From DATJGR01 sp963735085 (lineage in GTDB: Bacteria; Pseudomonadota; Gammaproteobacteria; Pseudomonadales; Azotimanducaceae), in assembly GCA_963735085.1 (NCBI GenBank), contig CAVTJP010000017.1, positions 124,001-188,000 of the forward strand: a stretch of 64,000 nucleotides of DNA. The letters run 5' to 3'. Shown piece by piece: positions 16,779 through 25,403 of this stretch. Under the pieces are notes generated by a model. That model worked only from the letters and a program-made list of their open reading frames with translations, ran no database searches and was not told the DNA's origin. How positions within the stretch are numbered: position 1 is the first letter of the stretch; every line of letters begins with the position of its first letter. The position numbers were made by a program, and so were the translations under genes.

Positions 16779-18962
16779 TTAGCGCCGCCCGTCCGGCCGC
16801 CAACCCGATACACCGGATCGCCAGAATATGAAGCTGAACACATCGGCGTAGAGTGCGTCGCTCTGGGCGCGCGTCGAACCGATGCCGTGGCCGCCTTGCG
16901 TTTCCACGCGCAACAGGACCGGATTCGGTGTGCCGCTGGCTTGCAGACGCGCGGCGAGCTTCGCCGGCTCCCACGGTGACACGCGCGGGTCGTTGAGTCC
17001 GGTGGTGATCAACACCGCGGGATACGTCACGCCGTCCCGCACGTGTTGATACGAGTCCATTGCGAGCAGATTGTCGAACCCCTGCCGGTTTTTCACCGTG
17101 CCGAATTCAGGAATGTTCGGCGGTCCGTTCGGTGAAAACTCCGAGCGCAGCGTGTCGGCCGCGGGCACGGTGTCGATGACGCCGGCAAAAAGGTCGGGGC
17201 GTTCGGTCATCGCCATACCCACCGTGATGCCGCCGGCTGAACCGCCGAAGATGAACAGCTTGTCCTTCGTCGTCACGCCACGCGCGATCAGGTCTTCTGC
17301 GCAGGCAATCAGGTCGCGCCACGTATTCGGCTTGTTGGCATCCTTGCCACCGAGGCGCCAGGCTTCGCCGAGTTCGCCGCCGCCGCGTACGTGACACGAT
17401 GCGTAACTGCCGCCATCGCGCAGAAACGACACGATGCGCGGGCTGAAATACGGCAATTCCATGATGCCGTAGGAACCGTACGCGTTGATCAGCGTGATCT
17501 GCGGGCCTTTTCGACCTTTTGGTTGCAGCAATGTCAGCGGTACCTCGACGCCGTCTCGCGCCTTGGCGTGCAGGTCTGAAATGCGCAACGCAGTGGAATC
17601 GAATGGTGGCCGTACCCCCAGATGCAGGTCGACAAATGTGCGACTCGCGGGGTCGTATGCAAACGTTGCAGGCGGCGTCGTCCAACTCTCCTGCGTAAGC
17701 GTGATACCAGGGCGGCGCGGATCAGTGAATGCGCTGGACACGTAACCTTTCAATGGCAACGCGACCTCTTGCGCGCGGGTGGAGTCAGTGGGAATTCGCA
17801 ACAACTGCGAGTAGCCGTCCTGAAGTGTCAACACATACAGTGCATCGGCCGCGGCGTGAATCGATTCGATCGAACGATTCGATTGGGGGGCGACGAGCGT
17901 GGTTGCGCGCGCCAGTGGCTCGGATGCGCGTACCGTGAGTACTTTGAACATCGGCGCGTTCTTGTGCGACAGCGCGAAGACCTCGTTGCCGCGTATTTCA
18001 ATGTCGGTCACGCCGTCGGCGTGTGTGATGAACGGGCGCCACGTCGTCTTGGGATTCGTCGCGTCAGCGGCCGGTGCGAGCCAGGCGGCAATTTCGTTCT
18101 GCACGCCGTTGATCGCAAGCGCCACCGCCACGCTCGCGCCGGGCGTGATCGCCAGCACCGGATTTTCGATCGGTGTGAACGGCGGGCCGTGTCCGACCGT
18201 GGAACCGAGGATCGGAACCGGTGCCGAGACCAGATTCCATGCATCGAGGGTGGCGTCCTTGTACCGATCGATTTGCGAGTTGCCGGGTCCAAGCTTCTTC
18301 AGCCGGATAAAGAACACGGTGCGCGAATCATCGCTCCACGATGTGGTGCCATACTGCGCGCGGTCAATCGGTCCGGCGATCTGCTTGCCGGTTGCCGCGT
18401 CATAAGCGTACAGCGCGGCGTCTTCGGAACCGCCTTTGGAGATGCCCGCCGCCACCTTGGAACCGTCCGGTGACGCCAGGAAGAAGTTGATCGCATATGG
18501 TATGCCACCGTTCTGCGCGCTCACGGCCGCAATGTCGATGATCGTTCGGGTGCCATGCGCGTCACGCACTTTCAGGTCGAAGGCGTCGGCTCCCGGCGCG
18601 CGCTCCTCGTAGAACGCGCGTCCGCCAAACGTCTGGTAGTCCGCGATGACCCCGAACGAGCCGACGAAATTCGAAATCCGCTTCAGCAACGCCGCGCGCG
18701 GTGCAATTGCGTCGAACACTGCTCGCGTGTACCTGCCCTGATCGGTCATCCACGCCAGCGTGTCCGGACCCATCCGTTCGAAGTAACGGTACGGATCGAC
18801 GACGGTCGTGCCGAACAGTGTTTCGGTCACCGGCTTGGCGGCCGCAACGGGCTGTTTCAGCGAAATGTCGATCGGCGCCAGTGGATCAGTGGCGGCGAAG
18901 GCGCTCGCTATCAGCGTTGCCGAAATTATCAATGCCAAGCCGACAAGAGGCTTCATACGCAT
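16779..18962 (-). CDS. Prolyl oligopeptidase family serine peptidase (S9A)
   Basis: 727 residues with an N-terminal signal peptide (to about residue 23), so it is exported to the periplasm. The first ~440 residues form the seven-bladed propeller that gates the active site; the C-terminal alpha/beta-hydrolase domain has the catalytic triad Ser575 (GGSAGG), Asp658 (GLNDPRV) and His692 (QGGHGIG). The elbow is GGSAGG instead of the more usual GGSNGG. It cleaves short proline-containing peptides. It begins the minus-strand run with the TSP3 protein, membrane hydrolase and MFS transporter, consistent with peptide scavenging. Confidence 0.92.
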   Translation of the reverse strand: MRMKPLVGLALIISATLIASAFAATDPLAPIDISLKQPVAAAKPVTETLFGTTVVDPYRYFERMGPDTLAWMTDQGRYTRAVFDAIAPRAALLKRISNFVGSFGVIADYQTFGGRAFYEERAPGADAFDLKVRDAHGTRTIIDIAAVSAQNGGIPYAINFFLASPDGSKVAAGISKGGSEDAALYAYDAATGKQIAGPIDRAQYGTTSWSDDSRTVFFIRLKKLGPGNSQIDRYKDATLDAWNLVSAPVPILGSTVGHGPPFTPIENPVLAITPGASVAVALAINGVQNEIAAWLAPAADATNPKTTWRPFITHADGVTDIEIRGNEVFALSHKNAPMFKVLTVRASEPLARATTLVAPQSNRSIESIHAAADALYVLTLQDGYSQLLRIPTDSTRAQEVALPLKGYVSSAFTDPRRPGITLTQESWTTPPATFAYDPASRTFVDLHLGVRPPFDSTALRISDLHAKARDGVEVPLTLLQPKGRKGPQITLINAYGSYGIMELPYFSPRIVSFLRDGGSYASCHVRGGGELGEAWRLGGKDANKPNTWRDLIACAEDLIARGVTTKDKLFIFGGSAGGITVGMAMTERPDLFAGVIDTVPAADTLRSEFSPNGPPNIPEFGTVKNRQGFDNLLAMDSYQHVRDGVTYPAVLITTGLNDPRVSPWEPAKLAARLQASGTPNPVLLRVETQGGHGIGSTRAQSDALYADVFSFIFWRSGVSGWRPDGRR

Positions 18963-19006
18963 GGTTCGCTCTTCTGATTACTGCGTCTGGATGGGTCGCC
19001 TAACGA

Positions 19007-19750
19007 TCACATGCTCCAGCCGCCGTCGACGATGTGAATAGTGCCGGTGGTGTACGACGACTCGTCCGACGCCAGGTACACCGCCAGCGCCGCGATCTCC
19101 TCGGCGGCACCGAGGCGTCCCATCGGTTGGCGCGCGACGAAGTCCGCGCGCGCGGCAACCGGATCGTCGAACGCGTTGATGCGCTCTTCCAGCGATGGTG
19201 TCGCGACGGTGCCCGGGCAGATCGCGTTACAGCGGACCCCGTGCGAAACGTAGTCGGCCGCGACCGATTTGGTCAGGCCGATGACGCCCGCTTTGGTCAC
19301 GCCGTAGACGAAACGATTCGGTACACCGCGCACGCTTGATGCAACCGATGCCATGTTGACGATGCTGCCGCCGCCGGCGCCGAGCATGCCGGGAAGCCAC
19401 GCGCGGATAACGCGGTACATCGACCCGAGATTGAGATCGATCGAGAATTTCCAGGCATCGGGTTCGCAATCCAGAATCGTTCCGTGGTGCACGAAGCCGG
19501 CGCAGTTGAACAGGATATCGACCGGGCCGACCGCGGCGGCGGTGGCGGTGATCGCGGCCGGGTCGGTGACGTCGAGCGCGCGCGTGTCGATTGCCCCGGG
19601 CATCGCGTCGAGTTCGCTCAGCGCGGCAGTGTTGATGTCGGTCGCAATGACGTGCGCGCCCTGCGCCGCGAACGCGAGCGCGGTCGCACGGCCGATGCCC
19701 TGTGCGGCCGCGGTCACCAGCGCGCGTTTGCCGTGGAGTCGGTCAGCCAT
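19007..19750 (-). CDS. SDR oxidoreductase, 2-keto-3-deoxy-L-fuconate dehydrogenase (BDH2-like)
   Basis: A 247-residue classical short-chain dehydrogenase. NAD-binding TAAAQGIG (13-20), an Asp after beta-2 (ATDIN, NAD preference), Ser135/Tyr149/Lys153 triad (NMASVASS...YGVTK) and CPGTVATPSLEERI. Sequence phrases such as FNCAGFVHHGTILDCE match human BDH2 and the bacterial 2-keto-3-deoxy-L-fuconate dehydrogenases closely. It is divergent from an L-fuconate dehydratase gene, which makes the fuconate pathway assignment much more likely than 3-hydroxybutyrate oxidation. The product would be a 2,4-diketo-3-deoxy-L-fuconate, later split by a hydrolase not seen here. Confidence 0.86.
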   Translation of the reverse strand: MADRLHGKRALVTAAAQGIGRATALAFAAQGAHVIATDINTAALSELDAMPGAIDTRALDVTDPAAITATAAAVGPVDILFNCAGFVHHGTILDCEPDAWKFSIDLNLGSMYRVIRAWLPGMLGAGGGSIVNMASVASSVRGVPNRFVYGVTKAGVIGLTKSVAADYVSHGVRCNAICPGTVATPSLEERINAFDDPVAARADFVARQPMGRLGAAEEIAALAVYLASDESSYTTGTIHIVDGGWSM

Positions 19751-19822
19751 CTTGTGATGTCCCCTCTCGTGATGCCTCGTGGTGATGCCTCATCGTGGAG
19801 GTCCCCTTCGAGTTCCAGTTAG

Positions 19823-19833
19823 CATACGGTATG
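19823..19833. promoter_or_regulatory. Palindrome CATAC-G-GTATG between the fuconate genes
   Basis: Perfect 5-base arms around one G, in the 126-base gap between the divergent dehydrogenase (ATG at 19750) and dehydratase (ATG at 19877). GntR/IclR-type sugar-acid regulators bind sites of this size. No regulator gene is adjacent. One site in the shared region could control both directions. Confidence 0.45.
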
Positions 19834-19876
19834 TCGTCGCGTGACGCGGCGTTTGCTTGGATTGCAGGACACACCA

Positions 19877-21172
19877 ATGATCACCATCATCGCCGTTGAC
19901 GCATTCGACGTTCGCTATCCCACATCGAGGATGCTGGATGGCTCGGACGCGATGAATCCGGACCCCGACTACTCCGCGGCGTACGCGGTGCTGCGTACCA
20001 ACGTAGCCGGTCTCGAAGGGCACGGTTTGACGTTTACGATCGGCCGCGGCAACGAACTCTGCGTCGCGGCGATCCATGCGCTGGCGCCGCTGATTGTCGG
20101 CGCAACGCTCGAAGAACTCAGCGCCGACATGGCGAAACTGTCGCGGCGTCTGCTTGGCGACAGCCAACTGCGCTGGGTAGGTCCGGAGAAGGGCGTCGTG
20201 CACCTCGCAGCGGCGGCGATCATCAACGCGGTCTGGGACCTGTGGGGCAAACAAGCCGGCAAGCCGGTCTGGCAACTCGTCGCCGAACTCGAACCCGAAC
20301 AACTCATGTCGACACTCGATCTGCGCCACATCACCGATGCAATTGCGCCCAGCGAAGCGCTCGACCTGTTGAAAGATCAGGCGCGCGGCAAAGCAGAGCG
20401 GCGTGCGAACCTCGAAGCGAACGGATATCCCGCGTACACAACGTCCGCCGGCTGGCTCGGCTATCCCGACGACAAGATTCTCAGGTTGACCGGCGAGGCG
20501 CTCGCCGCCGGCTGGACCGCGATCAAGATCAAGGTTGGCCGCTCGCTGGAAGACGACCTGCGCCGCTGCGCGCTGATCCGCGATGCGCTCGGACCGAACG
20601 GGCGCTTGATGGTGGATGCGAATCAGGTGTGGGAGGTCGACGAAGCCATCGAATGGATCCGCGCACTGCGGCCGTTCGATTTGTGGTGGGTGGAAGAACC
20701 GGTGCATCCGGATGACATCCTCGGCCACCGGCGGATCATCGAAGCGACTGGTTCAATTCGCATAGCTACCGGAGAACATTGCCATAACCGATTGATGTTC
20801 AAGCAGTTCATGATGGAAAACGCGATCGATGTGGTGCAGGTCGATGGCTGTAGGCTGGCGGGGTTGAGCGAGGCAATGGCGGTGCTGCTGCTGGCGACGA
20901 AGTACGCGCGTCCGGTGTGTCCGCACGCCGGTGGCGTCGGCTTGTGCGAGATTGCACAGCACATTTCGATGATCGACTACCTGTGCTTCTCGGGCACCTG
21001 GGAGGAGCGCATGACCGAGCACGCGGCGCACCTGCACGAACACTTCGTCGACCCGATCCGGATCGAGAAAGGGCGCTATCTCGTGCCTTGCGCACCGGGG
21101 CTGAGTTTGCAAATGCATCCCGAAAGCATCGCGCGGCACCGCTTTCCCGATGGCCCGGTTTGGGCACGCTGA
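19877..21172 (+). CDS. fucD: L-fuconate dehydratase (enolase superfamily)
   Basis: 431 residues, matching FucD. The capping domain has the signature VRYPTSRMLDGSDAMNPDPD. In the barrel, the acid/base pair K217-x-K219 (AIKIKVG), metal ligands D247 (VDANQ), E273 (EEPVHPDD) and E300 (GEHCHNR), and H350 (CPHAGG) are all intact and lie one position from the published Xanthomonas enzyme numbering. It dehydrates L-fuconate to 2-keto-3-deoxy-L-fuconate. ATG 19877 has AGGA seven bases upstream; a longer frame from 19841 lacks a ribosome site. Divergent from the next enzyme of the pathway. Other sugar acids such as L-galactonate or D-arabinonate may also be substrates. Confidence 0.92.
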   Translation: MITIIAVDAFDVRYPTSRMLDGSDAMNPDPDYSAAYAVLRTNVAGLEGHGLTFTIGRGNELCVAAIHALAPLIVGATLEELSADMAKLSRRLLGDSQLRWVGPEKGVVHLAAAAIINAVWDLWGKQAGKPVWQLVAELEPEQLMSTLDLRHITDAIAPSEALDLLKDQARGKAERRANLEANGYPAYTTSAGWLGYPDDKILRLTGEALAAGWTAIKIKVGRSLEDDLRRCALIRDALGPNGRLMVDANQVWEVDEAIEWIRALRPFDLWWVEEPVHPDDILGHRRIIEATGSIRIATGEHCHNRLMFKQFMMENAIDVVQVDGCRLAGLSEAMAVLLLATKYARPVCPHAGGVGLCEIAQHISMIDYLCFSGTWEERMTEHAAHLHEHFVDPIRIEKGRYLVPCAPGLSLQMHPESIARHRFPDGPVWAR

Positions 21173-21188
21173 TCCGACGTGCCGCTCA

Positions 21189-21202
21189 GCGCCTTCCGGC
21201 GC
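21189..21202. terminator. Short GC hairpin between convergent genes
   Basis: GCGCC-TTCC-GGCGC, 16 bases after the dehydratase stop and just before the epoxide hydrolase stop on the other strand. Five-base stem with a tetraloop, no T-tract. Weak candidate for a bidirectional terminator. Confidence 0.3.
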
Positions 21203-21207
21203 GCCCC

Positions 21208-22362
21208 TCAGCGCATGTGTTTGAAGCAGGCGCGGACTTCATTGATGAACGTCGCCGGCTGTTCGAACGCCGCGAAGTGGCCGCCTTTGTCGAGATCGTT
21301 CCAATAGACGAGCTTGTCGAAGCGCTTCTCGGCCCAGCGCCGCGAGCTGCGGAAAATCTCCTTCGGGAACATGCTGCAGCCGACCGGCACTTTCACCGGG
21401 TCCCGCGCGACGTTGTTGAAGCTCTCCCAGTACAGCCGTGCGGACGAGGCTGCATTGTTGGGTAGCCAATACAGCATCACGTTATCGAGCAACTCGTCGC
21501 GCGAGGCGATGTTCTCCGGATGTCCGTCGCAATCCATCCACGACCAGAACTTTTCGATGATCCATGCCGCCTGGCCGCTTGGTGAATCGGCCAGACCGTA
21601 GCCGAGCGTTTGCGGCCGCGTGCTCTGCTGTTTCGAATAGCCGGAATCCCAGTCGTTGTAGTGCTGCATGCCGGCCAGCGCGGATTTCTCCCGTTCGGTT
21701 AGATCGTTCATCGTCTCCGGGTCCGGCGTGACGATCGGCATGTTCAGGTGAATGCCGAGACAGTTCGCGGGGTCCTGCATGCCGATGGCCGTGGTCACCA
21801 CCGCGCCCCAGTCGCCGCCCTGCGCAACGTATTTCTGGTAACCGAGCCGCGGCATCAACACGCTCCACGCGCGGCCGATCTTCTCGACATTCCAGCCGGT
21901 CGTAGTGGGTTTGTCCGAAAAACCGTAGCCAGGCAGCGAGGGGCACACGACGTGAAATGCGTCTTCCGCTTTGCCGCCGTGCTGGGTTGGATTCGTCAGC
22001 GGTTCGATCACTTTCTGGAATTCGACGATCGAACCCGGCCAGCCGTGCGTCATCACCAGCGGTAGTGCGTTTTGGTGCGGCGAGCGCACGTGGATAAAGT
22101 GGATGCCGACGCCGTCGATTGCGGTGCGGAACTGCGGGAAGCGATTCAGCAGCTTTTCGCGGGTGCGCCAGTCGTAGTCCTTCTCCCAATAGCGGCACAC
22201 GTCCCGCACGTACGCGAGCGGAATACCTTGCGACCAATCGGTCGGCGTTTCCTTATCGGGCCAGCGCGTTGCGCTTAGACGCCGCTTCAGATCGTCGAGT
22301 TGCGCGTCGTCGATCGCGATCTCGAACGGTGCGATTGATTCTGAATTCCGGGCTTCAGACAT
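21208..22362 (-). CDS. Epoxide hydrolase with EHN domain
   Basis: 384 residues. The N-terminal ~110 residues are the EHN lid domain (LKRRLSATRWPDKET, then the WRTREKLLNRFPQF region) of microsomal-type epoxide hydrolases. The alpha/beta core has oxyanion motif HGWPGS, nucleophile in GGDWGAVV (Asp), the ring Tyr residues in the lid, and a catalytic His in KGGHFAAFEQP. It adds water to an epoxide to give a diol. It begins 18 bases after the glycosyltransferase stop on the same strand. Juvenile-hormone or limonene-type epoxides cannot be distinguished from sequence alone. Confidence 0.9.
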   Translation of the reverse strand: MSEARNSESIAPFEIAIDDAQLDDLKRRLSATRWPDKETPTDWSQGIPLAYVRDVCRYWEKDYDWRTREKLLNRFPQFRTAIDGVGIHFIHVRSPHQNALPLVMTHGWPGSIVEFQKVIEPLTNPTQHGGKAEDAFHVVCPSLPGYGFSDKPTTTGWNVEKIGRAWSVLMPRLGYQKYVAQGGDWGAVVTTAIGMQDPANCLGIHLNMPIVTPDPETMNDLTEREKSALAGMQHYNDWDSGYSKQQSTRPQTLGYGLADSPSGQAAWIIEKFWSWMDCDGHPENIASRDELLDNVMLYWLPNNAASSARLYWESFNNVARDPVKVPVGCSMFPKEIFRSSRRWAEKRFDKLVYWNDLDKGGHFAAFEQPATFINEVRACFKHMR

Positions 22363-22380
22363 GGCGGGGACCTCTGGCTG

Positions 22381-23742
22381 TTAGCGGGTCATCCAGGATT
22401 TCGCGCGTACGGTGAATACCGCGTAGGGGAAAATCCAGAACAATGCGAAGGCGGAATAGTACGAGTAGAAAATGCCATACACAAAGTCCCACGAACGCTC
22501 GCTGCGCAGATAGTAGAGCATGTTGAAGGTCGCCATGATGCCGATGACGCACAGGAAGCGCACCAACGTGGAGGGGTGCCAGATGATGATGGCGATCAGC
22601 AGCGCCAGCGCGGCCCAACTGATCGGATAACGCAGATTGGTCACCACCGCATCGATCAGCGCAATCGCGCGCGCAACCGGCGGGCGTGTCCACAGGATGC
22701 GCGCGAAACGGAGTTCCTCGCGAATGTAGCTGCGGTCCCAGCGGAGGAACATCTTGCACAGCCGTGAGTAGGTGAGCGGCACTATCGTGTGCACCACCGC
22801 GGCGCGTTGGTAAACGGTGTCATAGCCTTCGGCGAGGATGAAATTGGTCATCGAGCGATCTTCGCCATAGGTGCAGGCAACGCCCATGAAGGTCTGATTC
22901 ACCCAGCGCTCCAGCACGCTGCGCACCACCGAGGCGCGATAACCCGCGAGCGCACCGGGGCAGCAGTACACCGTGCCATACGTCGACTGAACGGCGCGCA
23001 GATAGTCGAAACTGAGCGTGTAGCGAATCTTCAGCATGCGCGGAATCAGGCCTTGATCGCGGTTGTAGACGGCGACCCGGCCGGCAACCGCGCCGATCTT
23101 CGCATCGTGGAATGGGCCGACCATCGCGAGCAACGTGTCTGGTTCGATGACGCTGTCGGAATCGATGGTTACGATGACTTCGCCCGTTGCGCGTCGAAAG
23201 CCCGCTTCAAGTGCTGCGCGCTTGCCGCGATTTTCGGTGAAGCGCAGTGTGGTGACCAACCCCGGGTGGCGTTTGGCGGCGGCTTCGATGTGCGCCCACG
23301 TGTCGTCGTGGCTGCCATCGTCCACGACGAAGATCTCCAGGCGACCGCACGGATAGTTCGAAGCGGCGACCGAATCGATCGATTTCGCCACCATCGGACC
23401 TTCGTTGTAGGCTGGGATCAGCACTGTCAACGTGGGTGCACTGTCGAGCGTGGCGACGGGCGGCGTGCGGTATCGGAACCACAACAGCGTGCGGAATGAC
23501 AGCATCGTAAGACCCATCAGCATCCACAGGATGCCGGGTTGCACAATGAACCGCGTCCATTGATGTTCTGCGGCGGCACCCAGCAACGGTTGGAACAATT
23601 GCCATCGGATGCTGAAGTAGATGGTGGCGCTGAGGCCGGCAACGATGCCTATGCGGAACACCCAGTCCCATGGTTGGAGGTGCAGGTGCTGCTCCTCGAG
23701 GCGCCCCCCGAGGTTGTAGGGGGTGGCGTCAAACGGCGGCAT
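22381..23742 (-). CDS. Family 2 membrane glycosyltransferase (hyaluronan synthase/NodC-like)
   Basis: 453 residues. Two N-terminal membrane spans (~29-48 and ~70-88), a cytosolic GT2 domain with AYNEGP, DDGSHDD, DSDS (DxD metal site), GEDRS acceptor/catalytic Asp and LRWDRS (the (Q/R)xxRW-type product-binding motif), then three to four C-terminal spans. This is the layout of processive synthases that polymerise and export beta-glycans through the inner membrane. The polysaccharide is unknown; no co-polymerase or export genes are adjacent, only the epoxide hydrolase downstream. Divergent from an alpha/beta hydrolase. Confidence 0.87.
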   Translation of the reverse strand: MPPFDATPYNLGGRLEEQHLHLQPWDWVFRIGIVAGLSATIYFSIRWQLFQPLLGAAAEHQWTRFIVQPGILWMLMGLTMLSFRTLLWFRYRTPPVATLDSAPTLTVLIPAYNEGPMVAKSIDSVAASNYPCGRLEIFVVDDGSHDDTWAHIEAAAKRHPGLVTTLRFTENRGKRAALEAGFRRATGEVIVTIDSDSVIEPDTLLAMVGPFHDAKIGAVAGRVAVYNRDQGLIPRMLKIRYTLSFDYLRAVQSTYGTVYCCPGALAGYRASVVRSVLERWVNQTFMGVACTYGEDRSMTNFILAEGYDTVYQRAAVVHTIVPLTYSRLCKMFLRWDRSYIREELRFARILWTRPPVARAIALIDAVVTNLRYPISWAALALLIAIIIWHPSTLVRFLCVIGIMATFNMLYYLRSERSWDFVYGIFYSYYSAFALFWIFPYAVFTVRAKSWMTR

Positions 23743-23825
23743 GGGTGATTGTGGGTCTATCGAAAAAGGTGCTGAATTCTAATTGAACGGTTGGCGTTTA
23801 CCAGCGGGAAATCGGGGGAGTTGTC

Positions 23826-24692
23826 ATGCGGATCGAAGTCAATGGTGTGCGGCTGTTTTTCGACGTCGAGGGCGCGAAACTCGTTCCCGACGGGCCGCTG
23901 ATGCGGGAACGTCCGACCCTGCTTCTGCTGCACGGCGGACCGGGCTTCGACCACTCCAGCTTCAAGCCGGAGTTCTCCCGCTACGCCGACATCGCGCAGG
24001 TGATCTACATCGATCACCGCGGCAATGGCCGCAGCGACCGTGCGCCGGAAAGTGCATGGACGCTGGCGCAGTGGGGCGACGATGTCTTCGCGTTTTGCGA
24101 AGCGCTCGAAATCGACAAGCCGATCGTGATGGGTCAATCGTTCGGCGGTTTCGTCGCGATGTCGTATGCAACGCGACACCCGGAACATCCGGGCAAGCTC
24201 ATTCTGTCGAGCACGGGTGCTGCGATGCATCGCTATCGCGAACGTAGCGTTGCGCTGTTCGAGGCGAAAGGCGGAACGGCGGTTGCCGCGATGGCGCAGC
24301 AGGCCCTGACGAACGGATATGACAGCGAGGCGTTTGCTACGCAGTGGATGGCGCAGGCGATGCCGTTCTACAACACGACGACGAATTCTGACCCCAATGC
24401 GCGCGGCCGTGCGGTGATGAGCATGAAAGTGCTGCTCGACTTCTTCGGCCCAAAAGGTGAGTGCCTGTCGTTCGATCTGCTCGACGACCTGAAAAAGATT
24501 CGCTGCCCAACATTGGTGCTGGGGGGCGAGGAGGATCCGATGACGCCGATCGAGGCGCAGGCCGACATTGCCGCGGCCATTGGCCCGCAGTGGGTTCAAT
24601 TCGAACGCGTCGCGAACGCGGGCCACGGCGCGTTCAGAGACGACCCGGCGGCATACGACATAATTCGGGACTTTGTTCTAGCCGGCGACTAA
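23826..24692 (+). CDS. Alpha/beta hydrolase, proline iminopeptidase-like
   Basis: 288 residues. HGGPGFDHS (36-44), the YIDHRGNGRSD strand/loop, nucleophile elbow GQSFGG (S105), an acid in GGEEDPMTP and a His in NAGHGAF make a complete triad. The HGGPG motif is shared with proline iminopeptidases and haloperoxidase-like esterases, so N-terminal proline release is possible but ester hydrolysis cannot be excluded. GGGGGAG precedes the ATG. Its stop codon overlaps that of the convergent membrane protein gene. Confidence 0.85.
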   Translation: MRIEVNGVRLFFDVEGAKLVPDGPLMRERPTLLLLHGGPGFDHSSFKPEFSRYADIAQVIYIDHRGNGRSDRAPESAWTLAQWGDDVFAFCEALEIDKPIVMGQSFGGFVAMSYATRHPEHPGKLILSSTGAAMHRYRERSVALFEAKGGTAVAAMAQQALTNGYDSEAFATQWMAQAMPFYNTTTNSDPNARGRAVMSMKVLLDFFGPKGECLSFDLLDDLKKIRCPTLVLGGEEDPMTPIEAQADIAAAIGPQWVQFERVANAGHGAFRDDPAAYDIIRDFVLAGD

Positions 24693-25387
24693 CCGTGCAT
24701 CGGTTCGGACATCAAGGCCATCGCCAGCGCGGCCGCGCCAGCCACGATCAGGCTCGACGTCCACACGAGGTCTAGATCGAGCCAGGTCGAGCGCAGCACG
24801 CGCAAGCCGAGACGTCGATAGACGATCCACGCGATGCTCAACCCGGCGACGATCATCGCGGTCGAATGCAGCAGCGACACGACCACGGCCGTGCCGATAT
24901 TCGAGCGCATCAGAAACATCACACTCTCGTGGTCGAACATGCCGGGGGCCGCATCTCCGGCCGGCGGCTGGCACAAGCCCATGTAGATTGGCAGCAACAT
25001 CAGCCCCGCCCCGTGCGCCGTTGCCATCAGCAGCGACCACAGCAGCAGCTGACTCGGACGGATGCGCGTCATCCAGCGCGGATGACGGCGCAGAAAGAGT
25101 CTCGACACGCCGAACAACAGCACCAACGCTGCCGCGCCGATACGGACCTCTCGCTGCCAGATCAGCAACCACGACAGCAATGCGAACGGCGCGAGTACCA
25201 ATGCCATCGCTAGCAGATGTCCGGCGCCGAGCGGCGCAAACGTCGCAAATACCGCTGTCCCACGCTTTTCGCTCAAGCCGTTGGCCACCGCGAGCGGCCA
25301 GCCCATCGCCGGATTCAGGCCATGAAATGCACCCAACGCGAAGACTCCGAACCACAGCGCCGTATCGGCGTGGCTAAAGAGAACCAT
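24689..25387 (-). CDS. Polytopic membrane protein with HGLNPAMGW motif
   Basis: 232 residues with six or seven predicted membrane spans. The first span ends in FGVFALGAFHGLNPAMGWPLAVANGL; the HGLNP motif is placed like the HxxxAxH metal-binding motif of NiCoT/RcnA/UreH-type transporters, though the exact nickel motif is not present. A second conserved-looking HG (ATAHGAGLMLLPIYMGL) follows in a later span. It starts 16 bases after the SBP56 gene stop, same strand, so the two are probably an operon. Transport of a metal or sulfur/selenium compound for the SBP56 enzyme is possible but unproven. Start chosen at the ATG just before the first span. Confidence 0.75.
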   Translation of the reverse strand: MVLFSHADTALWFGVFALGAFHGLNPAMGWPLAVANGLSEKRGTAVFATFAPLGAGHLLAMALVLAPFALLSWLLIWQREVRIGAAALVLLFGVSRLFLRRHPRWMTRIRPSQLLLWSLLMATAHGAGLMLLPIYMGLCQPPAGDAAPGMFDHESVMFLMRSNIGTAVVVSLLHSTAMIVAGLSIAWIVYRRLGLRVLRSTWLDLDLVWTSSLIVAGAAALAMALMSEPMHG

Positions 25388-25403
25388 CGCGTGCGCGGGC
25401 GCG

